Part shown: piece after piece, positions 1 to 7,900 of the stretch
How positions within the stretch are numbered: the stretch's first letter is position 1
Layout: every line of letters starts with the position of its first letter
NCBI GenBank assembly: GCA_030619405.1
Contig: JAUXBK010000093.1
Span: 1-9,276 of the forward strand
Direction: 5' to 3'
From: Sedimenticola sp.
Lineage (GTDB): Bacteria; Pseudomonadota; Gammaproteobacteria; Chromatiales; Chromatiaceae
DNA length: 9,276 nucleotides
Made by a program: the position numbers and the translations under genes
The notes under the pieces: model-generated
The model's database searches: none
Told to the model about the DNA's origin: nothing
The model's input: the letters and a program-made list of their open reading frames with translations, nothing else

Positions 1-441
1 CGCTTTGATCCGCAGGTTGATGTCCTTGGAGACCAGGATGACGTCGTTCTCCGGGAACTCCTCCCGCAGGGCCAGGGTGGTACCGAGAATGTTGTTGTCC
101 GGGGTATTGCCGGGCAGGGTCTCCGGTAGCAGGTTGGGGAGGTGACGGGTCTGGAAGAAGAGGTGCCCGTGATTCGGGTTGTCGCCGGGCGCCGGCAGGG
201 GCAGGCCGGCATCGATCTCCCGTTTGCTCACGCCCGCCATCAACTGATCGAGAAAGCGGGAGGCCTGGCGCACGTTGCGTGCTACTTCCGAGGTGCCCTT
301 TTTGCCCCGGTCAAGTTCCTCAAGCACCACCATGGGCAGAAAGATGTCGTGCTCCTGGAAGCGGAAGATGGCGCTCGGGTCGTGCATCAACACGTTGGTA
401 TCGAGCACGAACAGACGGCGGTGCTGGGAACTTTCGCTCAT
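1..441 (-). CDS. PIN-PhoH family protein, N-terminal part (runs off the left edge)
   Basis: The 147 visible codons start at ATG (439-441) and continue open to the window edge. They encode a PIN-type ribonuclease domain: LDTNVLMHDP at residues 13-22 gives the first acidic residue D14, VVLEELDRGKKG at 38-49 gives E41/E42, TPDNNIL at 113-119 gives D115, and VSKDINLRIKA at 137-147 gives D140. This motif order, with LDRGKKG after the second acidic position, is typical of the roughly 460-residue proteins that fuse an N-terminal PIN nuclease to a C-terminal PhoH ATPase; the PhoH half would lie beyond base 1. Family members are thought to act on RNA, but the precise role is unsettled. The start lies 6 bases after the bcp stop, and a GGTGGGA stretch at the end of bcp can serve as its ribosome site, so co-transcription and translational coupling with bcp are likely. 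Identity as a PIN domain is secure; the PhoH fusion is inferred. Confidence 0.88.
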   Translation of the reverse strand, partial: MSESSQHRRLFVLDTNVLMHDPSAIFRFQEHDIFLPMVVLEELDRGKKGTSEVARNVRQASRFLDQLMAGVSKREIDAGLPLPAPGDNPNHGHLFFQTRHLPNLLPETLPGNTPDNNILGTTLALREEFPENDVILVSKDINLRIKA

Positions 442-447
442 CAGGTG

Positions 448-927
448 CTATCCCACCTGTTTCAGCGCCTTGACCGCCTCCAGCACCTCGTCCACGTGCC
501 CCTTGACCTTCACTTTGCGCCACTCCTGGCGCAGCACACCCTCGGCGTCGATGAGAAAGGTGCTGCGCTCGACGCCGCGCACCTTCTTGCCGTACATGTT
601 CTTCAGCTTGATGACGTCGAACAGTTTGCACAGCGCCTCGCCCGGGTCGGAGATCAGCTCGAAGGGAAACGCCTGCTTGGCCTTGAACCTCTCCTGGGCC
701 TCGAGGCTGTCCCGGGAGGCGCCGAGGATCACGGCAGAGTGGCGCCGAAACTTGTTGATAGCCGCCTTGAAGTCCAGCCCTTCCTGGGTGCAGCCGGGGG
801 TGCTCGCCTTGGGATAGAAATAGAGGACCACGATCTTTCCGACAAAGTCCGATAGTTTCACCCGCTTGTCGCCGGTGATATGGAGCGCTATATCCGGGAT
901 TTTACTGCCAGTGACGATCGGGGTCAT
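448..927 (-). CDS. bcp: Thioredoxin-fold peroxiredoxin, Bcp/PrxQ family
   Basis: This 159-residue protein is of normal length for Bcp (E. coli about 156). It reduces hydrogen peroxide and organic hydroperoxides in the cytoplasm using thioredoxin or another thiol donor. The peroxidatic motif YFYPKASTPGCTQEG places the catalytic cysteine at C46, with P39, T43 and R121 (in ERSTFLID) as the other conserved active-site residues. The resolving cysteine found five residues later in E. coli Bcp (C51) is replaced by L51. The only other cysteine is C100, in EALCKLF, a position often cysteine in the family but not the usual resolving residue. The protein is therefore probably one-Cys in mechanism. A strong ribosome site (934-942) sits 6 bases before the ATG. 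It lies 38 bases after gcvR, and the gcvR-bcp order is the same as in E. coli. Confidence 0.94.
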   Translation of the reverse strand: MTPIVTGSKIPDIALHITGDKRVKLSDFVGKIVVLYFYPKASTPGCTQEGLDFKAAINKFRRHSAVILGASRDSLEAQERFKAKQAFPFELISDPGEALCKLFDVIKLKNMYGKKVRGVERSTFLIDAEGVLRQEWRKVKVKGHVDEVLEAVKALKQVG

Positions 928-933
928 GACGTT

Positions 934-942
934 CTCCTCCTT
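934..942 (-). promoter_or_regulatory. Strong ribosome binding site of bcp
   Basis: Read on the minus strand this is AAGGAGGAG, ending 6 bases before the bcp ATG. It fixes the bcp start and is much stronger than the site in front of gcvR, suggesting that bcp is translated more efficiently from the shared message. Confidence 0.8.
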
Positions 943-965
943 GGTTTTTTCTGTTCGCCGGGGAG

Positions 966-1505
966 TCAGGCCTTGATTGGTTCCAACACGGCGTCCAGGT
1001 TCATGGCGTCACAGAACTCCATGAACTCTTCCCGCAGGGTGGCGATGTGGATGTTCGACGGGATGCCGACGGTCATGTGGACCGCGAACATGGGGGTGCC
1101 GGTATGGGCGGCGGCGTAGCTGCTGGTGGCCATGTCCTCGATATTGATCTTGCGCTGGGAGAAGAAGCTTGCCAGGTGGTGGACGATTCCCGGGTGGTCC
1201 AGAGAGACCACTTCCACGCCGTAGGGCAGGAGATCCGGGCCGGTCGGGCGCTCGGTGGTGCGTTTGGCAATGATGGTAAGGCCCAGCTGCTGCTCTATAC
1301 TGGGGATGGTCCCTTCCAGTTTGGCCAGGGTATTCCAGTTTCCCTCGATCATGAGCAGGATGGCGAACTCGCCGCCGAGGACGGTCATCCGGCTGTCCAC
1401 GATGCTGCAGCCGTTGTCGAGGATGATCTTGGAGAGCTGGTCCACTATACCGGGTCGGTCTCCACCCAGAGCGGAGATGACAAGAAAATTTTTCGTAGGG
1501 GTCAT
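966..1505 (-). CDS. gcvR: Glycine cleavage system transcriptional repressor-like protein, two ACT domains
   Basis: The 179-residue product has two tandem ACT domains and no DNA-binding domain. The first (about 6-80) opens with ISALGGDRPGIVDQLSKI, and the second (about 96-178) with VVSLDHPGIVHHLASFF; the DRPGI/DHPGI signatures are the ligand-binding turns. In E. coli GcvR binds glycine and controls the activator GcvA of the gcvTHP operon by protein contact. Divergence from dapA and the bcp gene just downstream match the E. coli and Pseudomonas layouts, which supports the name. The ATG at 1503-1505 gives a start (MTPTKNFLVISALGG) typical of the family, although no clear Shine-Dalgarno sequence precedes it. 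No gcvA is in the window, so the partner and target here are inferred from the family. Confidence 0.88.
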   Translation of the reverse strand: MTPTKNFLVISALGGDRPGIVDQLSKIILDNGCSIVDSRMTVLGGEFAILLMIEGNWNTLAKLEGTIPSIEQQLGLTIIAKRTTERPTGPDLLPYGVEVVSLDHPGIVHHLASFFSQRKINIEDMATSSYAAAHTGTPMFAVHMTVGIPSNIHIATLREEFMEFCDAMNLDAVLEPIKA

Positions 1506-1540
1506 GTCGTGAATATTTTCCGGGGTTGCCTTGTCATTTC

Positions 1541-1569
1541 ATTTTAACCCCGTTTGTGGATGTCTGCCA
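1541..1569 (-). promoter_or_regulatory. Possible sigma-70 promoter for gcvR-bcp-PIN
   Basis: On the minus strand a TAAAAT -10 element (1541-1546, five of six consensus bases) lies 17 bases downstream of a poor -35 candidate, TGGCAG (1564-1569). The -10 is about 35 bases from the gcvR ATG. Because the -35 match is weak, this is only a candidate, or an activator-dependent promoter. Confidence 0.35.
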
Positions 1570-1573
1570 TCCG

Positions 1574-1585
1574 TCTCCCGGGAGA
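1574..1585. promoter_or_regulatory. Perfect 12-bp palindrome, possible operator between gcvR and dapA
   Basis: TCTCCCGGGAGA is a perfect inverted repeat centred between 1579 and 1580. It lies in the divergent gcvR/dapA spacer, just upstream of the proposed -35 elements on both sides (1564-1569 for gcvR, 1595-1600 for dapA). A dimeric regulator there could act on both transcripts. No T-tract follows on either side, so it does not look like a terminator. The binding protein is unknown, and chance occurrence in GC-rich DNA is possible. Confidence 0.3.
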
Positions 1586-1594
1586 GCACAGATC

Positions 1595-1624
1595 TTGCTT
1601 GAATATCGTCATGCACATTAGAAT
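1595..1624 (+). promoter_or_regulatory. Probable sigma-70 promoter of dapA
   Basis: TTGCTT (1595-1600) and TAGAAT (1619-1624, five of six consensus bases) are separated by 18 bases, predicting a start near 1631 and a leader of about 27 bases before the dapA ATG. The region is locally AT-rich compared with the flanking genes. A GGAG ribosome site follows at 1646-1649. Confidence 0.5.
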
Positions 1625-1657
1625 AAGCAACTAACCCTGTATCCCGGAGCGTCGAGC

Positions 1658-2533
1658 ATGTTTCAAGGCAGTATGGTTGCGCTGGTCACGCCCATGGCGG
1701 GCGACGGCAGTGTCGATGAAGAGAGTCTGCGTGGGCTGGTCGACTGGCATGTCGAGCAGGGGACGGACGCCATCGTGGCTGTCGGCACCACCGGCGAATC
1801 CGCCACCCTGGACGAGCGGGAGCACTGCCGGGTGATCCGGCAGGTGATCGAGTTTGCAGCCGGGCGGGCCCCGGTGATCGCTGGCACCGGCGCCAATTCC
1901 ACCACCGAGGCGATCAGCCTCACCGAGTGTGCGCGGGAGGCGGGTGCCGATGCCTGTCTGCTGGTTACCCCCTACTATAACAAGCCGACCCAGGAGGGGC
2001 TGTTCCTGCACCACAAGGCGGTGGCAGAGGCGGTGGCGGTACCCCAGATTCTCTACAACGTGCCCGGACGGACCGCATGTGACATGCTGCCGGAGACCGT
2101 CGGCCGGCTTTCCAAGGTCCCCAATATCGTCGGGATCAAGGAGGCGACCGGGGAGATCGAGCGGGTCGCCACCATCCGCACCCTGTGTGGCGATGAGTTC
2201 GACATCATCGGTGGAGACGACGCCACTGCCAGGGAGCTGGTACTGGCGGGGGGGCGGGGAGTGATCTCCGTCACCGCCAACGTGGCGCCGGCGGCGATGC
2301 ACCAGATGATCACGGCCGCGCTGCGGGGTGACGAGGCGACGGCGCTAAAGATCGACCGGCGCCTGGCGCTATTGCACCGCGACCTGTTCCTCGAGGCCAA
2401 CCCGATCCCGGTGAAGTGGGCCCTGGCCGAGATGGGGATGATCCCGGATGGTATCCGCCTGCCCCTGACCTGGCTGTCAGAACGGTACCACGAGGTAGTG
2501 CGCCAGGCATTGCGCCAGGCGGAGGTCATCTGA
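1658..2533 (+). CDS. dapA: 4-hydroxy-tetrahydrodipicolinate synthase
   Basis: DapA condenses pyruvate with aspartate semialdehyde, the first committed step of diaminopimelate and lysine synthesis. The 291-residue product aligns without numbering shift to the E. coli enzyme over the catalytic region: T44-T45 in VGTTGES, Y107 in TPYYNKPTQEG, Y133 and R138 in ILYNVPGRT, and the Schiff-base lysine K161 in IKEATG. The lysine-binding allosteric residues S48, A49, H56, N80, E84 and Y106 are kept, while E. coli H53 is E53 here. Retention of H56 suggests feedback inhibition by lysine, which remains an inference. The ATG at 1658 is preceded by GGAG with 8 bases spacing. The gene is divergent from gcvR and abuts bamC, as in other gammaproteobacteria. 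Confidence 0.97.
   Translation: MFQGSMVALVTPMAGDGSVDEESLRGLVDWHVEQGTDAIVAVGTTGESATLDEREHCRVIRQVIEFAAGRAPVIAGTGANSTTEAISLTECAREAGADACLLVTPYYNKPTQEGLFLHHKAVAEAVAVPQILYNVPGRTACDMLPETVGRLSKVPNIVGIKEATGEIERVATIRTLCGDEFDIIGGDDATARELVLAGGRGVISVTANVAPAAMHQMITAALRGDEATALKIDRRLALLHRDLFLEANPIPVKWALAEMGMIPDGIRLPLTWLSERYHEVVRQALRQAEVI
2521..2525 (+). promoter_or_regulatory. Ribosome binding site of bamC inside the end of dapA
   Basis: GGAGG within the last codons of dapA lies 8 bases from ATG 2534 and 14 bases from the alternative ATG 2540. This favours the first ATG, which directly follows the dapA stop codon, and points to translational coupling. Confidence 0.65.
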
Positions 2534-3709
2534 ATGATCATGGCCGCAACGCTGTTCAGACCGCTTGTCGCTCTGTTGCTGCTGGCGGGGCTCGCCGGCT
2601 GCGGCATGATGCCGAGCACCGACAAGATCCTCCCGGACAAGAAAGTGGAGTACAAGAAGAGCAAGGAGGCGACACGGGACCTGGAGATTCCGCCGGACAT
2701 GACCCGCAGCAGCATCAACGATGAGCTGGTGATCCCGGATGCCCGCACGCCGACCGAGTCCACCCTGTCGGGGTTCGAGACGCGCCAGAAGGTAGCAACC
2801 AGGGGGCGCAGGGGTGGCATAGAAGGGGTATTGCCCGAGTTCAAGGATATCGAGCTGAAGCGGGATGGCCAGGAGCGCTGGCTGGTGATCAAGGCGGAGC
2901 CGGAGGATGTCTGGTACAAGGTGGCGGATTTCTGGCAGGAAAACGGCATCCTGCTGGAGGAGCAGGACCCGACGGTGGGTATCATGGTGACCGACTGGAT
3001 CGAAAACCGGGCTGACATCAGGAACGATTTCATCACCGACCTGTTCCGTAATGTCTTCGACGGGCTCTACTCTGCATCGACCCGGGATCAGTTCCGGGTC
3101 CGTATCGAACCGGGTGAAGTGTCGGAAACCACTGAGCTCTATCTGACCCAGCGGGGGATGGAGGAGGCGATCATCCAGGATGGTCAGGGTATGGTGGAGC
3201 GCACGGTCTGGAACCCGAGACCGCCGGACCCGGGTCTGGAGGCGGAGATGCTGCGCCGTCTAATGATCTACATGGGGACCAGCGAGGCGGTGGCGAGCAG
3301 CGAGCTGTCGCGAAAGGCCGGTCCGGCCCGTCATCGGGCGCGGCTGAACAACAGCAATGGCCGTGTCTCCCTGGTCGTCGATGAAGGGATAGACCGGACC
3401 TGGCGCCTCACGGGCGTGGCCCTGGACCGGGTGGGCTTTGCGGTGGAGGACCGGGATCGCACCGAAGGTATCTATTACGTCCGCTACAACGACCCGATGA
3501 AGGGTGTGAAGGATGAGGGCATGCTGGACAAGCTGGCCTTCTGGAGGGACAAGGATGCGGACATCGACAAGGAGAACCAGTATCAGGTCAGCCTGCAGCC
3601 GCAGGTGGATGAGAGCACCCTGGTGACGGTGAAGAATATCAACGGGGAGGAGGACAACTCCGAGACCGCCAGGCGGATTCTGACCCTGATACAGGAACAG
3701 ATTCGCTGA
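2534..3709 (+). CDS. bamC: Outer membrane assembly lipoprotein BamC (NlpB/DapX family)
   Basis: BamC is a lipoprotein subunit of the beta-barrel assembly machine that inserts outer-membrane proteins. Residues 1-22 form a lipoprotein signal peptide (hydrophobic stretch 11-22) ending in the lipobox LAGC, so C23 should be the lipidated residue; G24 at position +2 does not signal inner-membrane retention. Residues about 24-90 are polar and low in predicted structure and carry the family hallmark DLEIPPDMT (49-57), the part that wraps around BamD in E. coli. Two helix-grip domains follow (about 105-253 and 268-391). At 391 residues it is longer than the roughly 344 of E. coli; the extra length appears to lie in acidic inserts such as 319-350. 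Position directly behind dapA is the classical arrangement. Confidence 0.92.
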   Translation: MIMAATLFRPLVALLLLAGLAGCGMMPSTDKILPDKKVEYKKSKEATRDLEIPPDMTRSSINDELVIPDARTPTESTLSGFETRQKVATRGRRGGIEGVLPEFKDIELKRDGQERWLVIKAEPEDVWYKVADFWQENGILLEEQDPTVGIMVTDWIENRADIRNDFITDLFRNVFDGLYSASTRDQFRVRIEPGEVSETTELYLTQRGMEEAIIQDGQGMVERTVWNPRPPDPGLEAEMLRRLMIYMGTSEAVASSELSRKAGPARHRARLNNSNGRVSLVVDEGIDRTWRLTGVALDRVGFAVEDRDRTEGIYYVRYNDPMKGVKDEGMLDKLAFWRDKDADIDKENQYQVSLQPQVDESTLVTVKNINGEEDNSETARRILTLIQEQIR

Positions 3710-3723
3710 CCGGTAACAGACGG

Positions 3724-4485
3724 TTGCGCTTCATCTCGCTGGGAAGCGGCAGCCGGGGTAATGCCACCCTGATCGAGACCGCGGAGACCCGGCTGCTGCT
3801 CGACTGCGGTTTCGCGGCCCGGGAGCTGGAACGCCGGCTGGCGCAGCTGGAGCTGGAGGCGGACACCCTGGATGGGATCCTGGTTACCCACGAGCACCAG
3901 GACCATGTGCGGGGCGTGGGTCCTCTCTCCCGGCGCTACAGACTGCCGGTGTGGCTCACCCATGGCACCTTCCGCTCGGGGCGCCTCGGCCACTTGCCGG
4001 AGGTGCGGATGATCCACGCCCACCAGCCCCCGTTCCGCATCGGCGACATCCAGGTGCTGCCCTACCCGGTACCGCACGATGCCCGCGAGCCGGTACAGTT
4101 CGTGTTTCGCCATGGTGCCGCACGGCTGGGAGTGCTGACAGATGCCGGCATGATCACAGCGCACACCATCGGTGTGCTGGAAGGGTGCAGGGCGCTGCTG
4201 CTGGAGTGCAACCACGATCCCGGGATGCTGGCCCGCGGACCCTACCCGCCGTCGCTGCAGCGACGGGTCGGTGGCGACCTGGGACACCTGAGCAACGGTC
4301 AGGCGGCGGCGCTGCTGAAGCGGCTGGATCATGCGGGGCTGGAGCACCTGGTGGCCGCCCACCTGAGTGAGAAGAACAATACCCCGGAGCTGGCCTGCGA
4401 GGCCCTGACCGAGGCGGTTCCCGGGCTGGAGCCGCGCCTCGCCCTCACCCACCAGGATCAGTCGAGCGGCTGGTTCGAGTTATAG
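3724..4485 (+). CDS. Metallo-beta-lactamase-fold hydrolase, YycJ/WalJ-like
   Basis: The 253-residue cytoplasmic protein has the metal-binding signature THEHQDHVRGVG, giving H56, H58, D60 and H61. Further likely ligands are H118 in PVPHDA, D140 in LTDAG and the C-terminal histidine in AAHLSEKNNTPE. The N-terminus MRFISLGSGSRGNATLIE and the segment LLLECNHDPGML...GHLSN are typical of the YycJ branch, often described as exonuclease-like, though the substrate in gammaproteobacteria is not established. The family N-terminus dictates a TTG start at 3724, 14 bases after the bamC stop; no ATG or GTG fits, and no good Shine-Dalgarno sequence is present, so translation probably depends on coupling to bamC. 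A homologous gene follows the dapA-bamC pair in Pseudomonas. Confidence 0.9.
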   Translation: MRFISLGSGSRGNATLIETAETRLLLDCGFAARELERRLAQLELEADTLDGILVTHEHQDHVRGVGPLSRRYRLPVWLTHGTFRSGRLGHLPEVRMIHAHQPPFRIGDIQVLPYPVPHDAREPVQFVFRHGAARLGVLTDAGMITAHTIGVLEGCRALLLECNHDPGMLARGPYPPSLQRRVGGDLGHLSNGQAAALLKRLDHAGLEHLVAAHLSEKNNTPELACEALTEAVPGLEPRLALTHQDQSSGWFEL

Positions 4486-4499
4486 CGGCAAAGCAACCC

Positions 4500-4898
4500 A
4501 TGTCATTCAAAAGCCAACTCTTGCCACGCCGGTCCCGCTACTTCAGAGGGCAGCGCTGGGTCAATATCGGTTTACGTACCCTGCACCTGATTGGCATCGC
4601 TGGGCTTGGTGCGGGGTTTCTCTATGTCGGAGTAGACCAGAGCTGGCGCCTCTATCTGCTGTTGACCCTGCTCTCGGGAACGGGTCTGATCCTGATCTCC
4701 ATCTGGAACAATGGGATCTGGCTGCTGCAGCTGCGGGGGCAGGCGATCCTGCTGAAGCTGCTGCTGCTGGGGCTGATCCCACTCTGGCCCGGGCTGAAGC
4801 TGCCGCTGTTCATCGGGGTTCTCCTGATCTCCGGCCTCATCTCTCACGCGCCGGCGAACGTCCGTTACTACTCCCTCTATCATCGCCGCTGCATCTGA
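4500..4898 (+). CDS. Small integral membrane protein of unknown function
   Basis: I do not recognise this 132-residue protein with confidence. A basic N-terminus (residues 4-19, with RR and RYFRGQR) precedes about four hydrophobic segments: roughly 26-45, 50-68, 81-97 and 99-115. The last is followed by a polar tail, SHAPANVRYYSLYHRR, that looks like a conserved signature. The positive charges at the N-terminus suggest a cytoplasmic start. There is no signal peptide or catalytic motif. It starts 14 bases after the hydrolase gene and probably belongs to the same transcript; its ribosome site is weak. The coding call rests on codon use like that of its neighbours, a continuous hydrophobic pattern and tight spacing. 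The reverse-strand frames here are shadows. Confidence 0.75.
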   Translation: MSFKSQLLPRRSRYFRGQRWVNIGLRTLHLIGIAGLGAGFLYVGVDQSWRLYLLLTLLSGTGLILISIWNNGIWLLQLRGQAILLKLLLLGLIPLWPGLKLPLFIGVLLISGLISHAPANVRYYSLYHRRCI

Positions 4899-4947
4899 CC
4901 GCTCTGGAGAGCCGCCGAGGGGGTGATCTCCGGGCAGCCAATTGCTG

Positions 4948-4953
4948 TATCAT
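4948..4953 (+). promoter_or_regulatory. Possible -10 element upstream of purL
   Basis: TATCAT matches five of six bases of the sigma-70 -10 consensus and lies 37 bases before the chosen purL ATG. No convincing -35 element is found 16-18 bases upstream, and no PurR-like operator is visible. It overlaps the alternative in-frame ATG at 4952. PurL may instead be read through from the operon upstream. Confidence 0.25.
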
Positions 4954-4990
4954 GGCGCCTTTCCGCTCAACACTGAAAGCCAGGTGCAAG

Positions 4991-7900
4991 ATGCTCACTC
5001 TACGTGGTGCCCCCGCCCTCTCCGATTTTCGTCTCAACAAGTTGAGACAGCGCCTGGTCGGGGCCATTGGCCGGCGGCTGGCGCTGTATACGGAGTTCGT
5101 GCATTTTGCCGAACTGGAGCAGGCGCTGACCCCCGAAGAGCAGCAGGTACTGGAGCGGCTGCTGCAGTACGGGCCCCGGCGCCAGGCCCACCCGCCGGAA
5201 GGCACGCTGCTGCTGGTGGTGCCGCGGCCCGGGACCATCTCCCCCTGGTCTTCGAAGGCCACCGATATTGCCCACAACTGTGGTCTGACCAATGTGAACC
5301 GGCTGGAGCGGGGCATCGCCTACTACCTGTCACCGGCCAACGGCGATCTGGACGACCGGGAGCTGATCGCCGCCATGGAGGCGCTGCACGACCGGATGAC
5401 GGAAGCGGTCTTTTTCGAGGCGGGAGATGCCGTCAGCCTGTTCACCCACGCCGAACCTCGCCCCTTCACCCGGGTGGATGTGATGGGTAGCGGGAAACCG
5501 GCGCTGGTCCACGCCAACGGAGAGCTGGGGCTGGCCCTCTCCGACGATGAGATCGACTACCTGGTGGAGAGCTTCCAGGCCCTGGGGCGTAACCCCGCGG
5601 ATGTGGAGCTGATGATGTTCGCCCAGGCCAACTCTGAGCACTGCCGCCACAAGATATTCAATGCCGACTGGATCATCGATGGGGAACGCCAGCCCCGTTC
5701 CCTGTTCCAGATGATCCGCAACACCACCGATCGCTCACCGGAGGGGGTGCTCTCCGCCTACAAGGACAATGCGGCGGTGATGGCGGGACCCGAAGGGGAG
5801 CGTTTCATCCCGGCCCCCGGGGATCACGCCTACGGCTACGCCCGGGAACGGCTCCACATCCTGATGAAGGTGGAGACCCACAATCACCCCACTGCCATCT
5901 CCCCCGGACCGGGGGCGGCCACCGGCTCCGGCGGCGAGATCCGTGACGAAGGGGCCACCGGGCGGGGCTCCAGGCCAAAGGCCGGGCTGACCGGTTTTTC
6001 CGTCTCCAATCTGAGGATCCCCGGGGCGGAGCAGCCCTGGGAGCGGGATCACGGCAAGCCCGGGCGCATCGCCTCCGCCCTGGAGATCATGCTGGAGGGG
6101 CCGATCGGCGGGGCCTCCTTCAACAACGAGTTCGGACGTCCCAACCTGTGCGGCTATTTCCGTACCTACGAGGAGCGGGTGCCCGGCCCGACCGGTGACG
6201 AACTGCGGGGCTACCACAAGCCGATCATGCTGGCGGGTGGCCTCGGTACCATCCGCGAGGAGCAGATCGAAAAGTGCAGAGTTCCCGCCGGTTCTCCGCT
6301 GGTGGTGCTGGGTGGTCCGGCGATGCTGATCGGGCTGGGTGGGGGGGCTGCCTCCTCCATGACCAGCGGCACCTCGGCCGAAGATCTGGATTTTGCCTCG
6401 GTACAGCGCTCTAACCCGGAGATGGAGCGGCGCTGCCAGGAAGTGATCGACCGCTGCTGGGCCCGGGGCGAGGAGAACCCGATCCTGTTCATCCACGACG
6501 TGGGGGCGGGTGGCCTCTCCAACGCCCTGCCGGAGCTGGTCCACGACTCCGCCCGCGGTGGCCGTTTCGAGCTGCGGGCGATACCCAACGACGAGCCGGG
6601 CATGTCGCCGTTGGAGATCTGGTGCAACGAGGCTCAGGAGCGCTACGTCATGGCGGTGGCGATTGACTGGCTGGAGGAGTTTCGGGCGATCTGCGAGCGG
6701 GAGCGTTGCCCTTACGCGGTGGTGGGGGAGGCTATCGAGGATGAGGAGCTGCTGCTGGGGGACGGGCTGTTCGACAACAACCCCATCGACATCCCGATGG
6801 CGCTGCTGTTCGGCAAGCCGCCCGGGATGCTGCGGGAGGTGAAGCGGCACCCCTTCGAGAAGCAGGAGCTGGCGTTGAGGGGGGTGGAGCTGAAGCAGGC
6901 GGCATTGAGGGTGTTGCGGCTCCCCACAGTGGCCAACAAGAGCTTTCTGATCTCGATCGGGGATCGCTCCATCACCGGCCTGGTGGCCCGTGACCAGATG
7001 GTCGGACCCTGGCAGGTGCCGGTGGCCGATGTGGCCGTGACCCTCTCCGATTACCTGGGCTTCAGCGGCGAGGCGATGGCCCTGGGTGAGCGGGCCCCGC
7101 TGGCCCTGCTGGATGCCCCCGCATCCGGCCGCGTGGCCATCGGTGAAACCCTGACCAACCTGGCCGCCGCCGATATCGATGCCATCGGTGACATCAGACT
7201 CTCCGCCAACTGGATGGCCCCGGCGGGCCATCCGGGTGAGGATGCCCGGCTCTATGACACGGTGAGGGCGGTGGGCATGGAGCTCTGCCCCGCCCTGGGT
7301 ATCGCCATTCCCGTGGGAAAGGACTCCATGTCCATGAAGAGCGTCTGGGAGCAGGATGGGGAACAGCGGCAGGTGACCGCGCCCCTGTCACTCATCATCA
7401 GCGGTTTCGCTCCGGTCACGGATGTGCGGTGTACCCTGACCCCCCGCCTGCGCACCGACCGGGGTGACAGCGACCTGATCCTGATCGACCTGGGCAAGGG
7501 GGCCAACCGCCTCGGCGGGTCAGCCCTGGCCCAGGTCTACCAACAGCTGGGGCAACACGCCCCGGATCTGGATGACCCGGGAATGATGCAGCGGTTCTTC
7601 GCGGCGATCCGGGAACTCAGCCGCAGCGACCTGCTGCTGGCCTACCACGATCGCTCCGATGGCGGCCTGTTCGTCACCCTGTGCGAGATGATTTTCGCCG
7701 GGCGCTGTGGTGCGACGATCCAGATCGAAGGGTTGGGGGAGGGTCACCTGGCACCCCTGTTCAGTGAAGAGCTGGGGGTGGTGATCCAGGTCTTCCACCA
7801 AGACACGGACGAGGTGCTGAAGCTGCTGCACGACGCCGGACTGGGGAACCACAGCTATGTGATCGGAACCCACAGTGACGACCAGCAGCTGGAGATCCGT

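Noticed and set aside
142..855. A 237-codon plus-strand open frame over the PIN and bcp genes
   Set aside because: The opposite strand encodes clear PIN and peroxiredoxin motifs; the product here is a shadow with no family features.
4899..4947. Stem of CTGGAGA with TCTCCGG as a terminator before purL
   Set aside because: The 7-bp stem needs a wobble pair, has a 16-base loop and lacks a T-tract.
4952..4990. Upstream in-frame ATG as the purL start
   Set aside because: It would add 13 residues unlike any PurL N-terminus, overlaps a possible -10 element and lacks a ribosome site; ATG 4991 gives the family start and length.
4899..4990. PurR operator in front of purL
   Set aside because: No sequence resembling the ACGCAAACG-type half-site palindrome is present.
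5735..7231. A 498-codon minus-strand open frame inside purL
   Set aside because: It is antisense to conserved PurL synthetase domains, has a low-complexity Gly/Pro/His-rich product with no recognisable motif, and arises from GC-rich codon bias.
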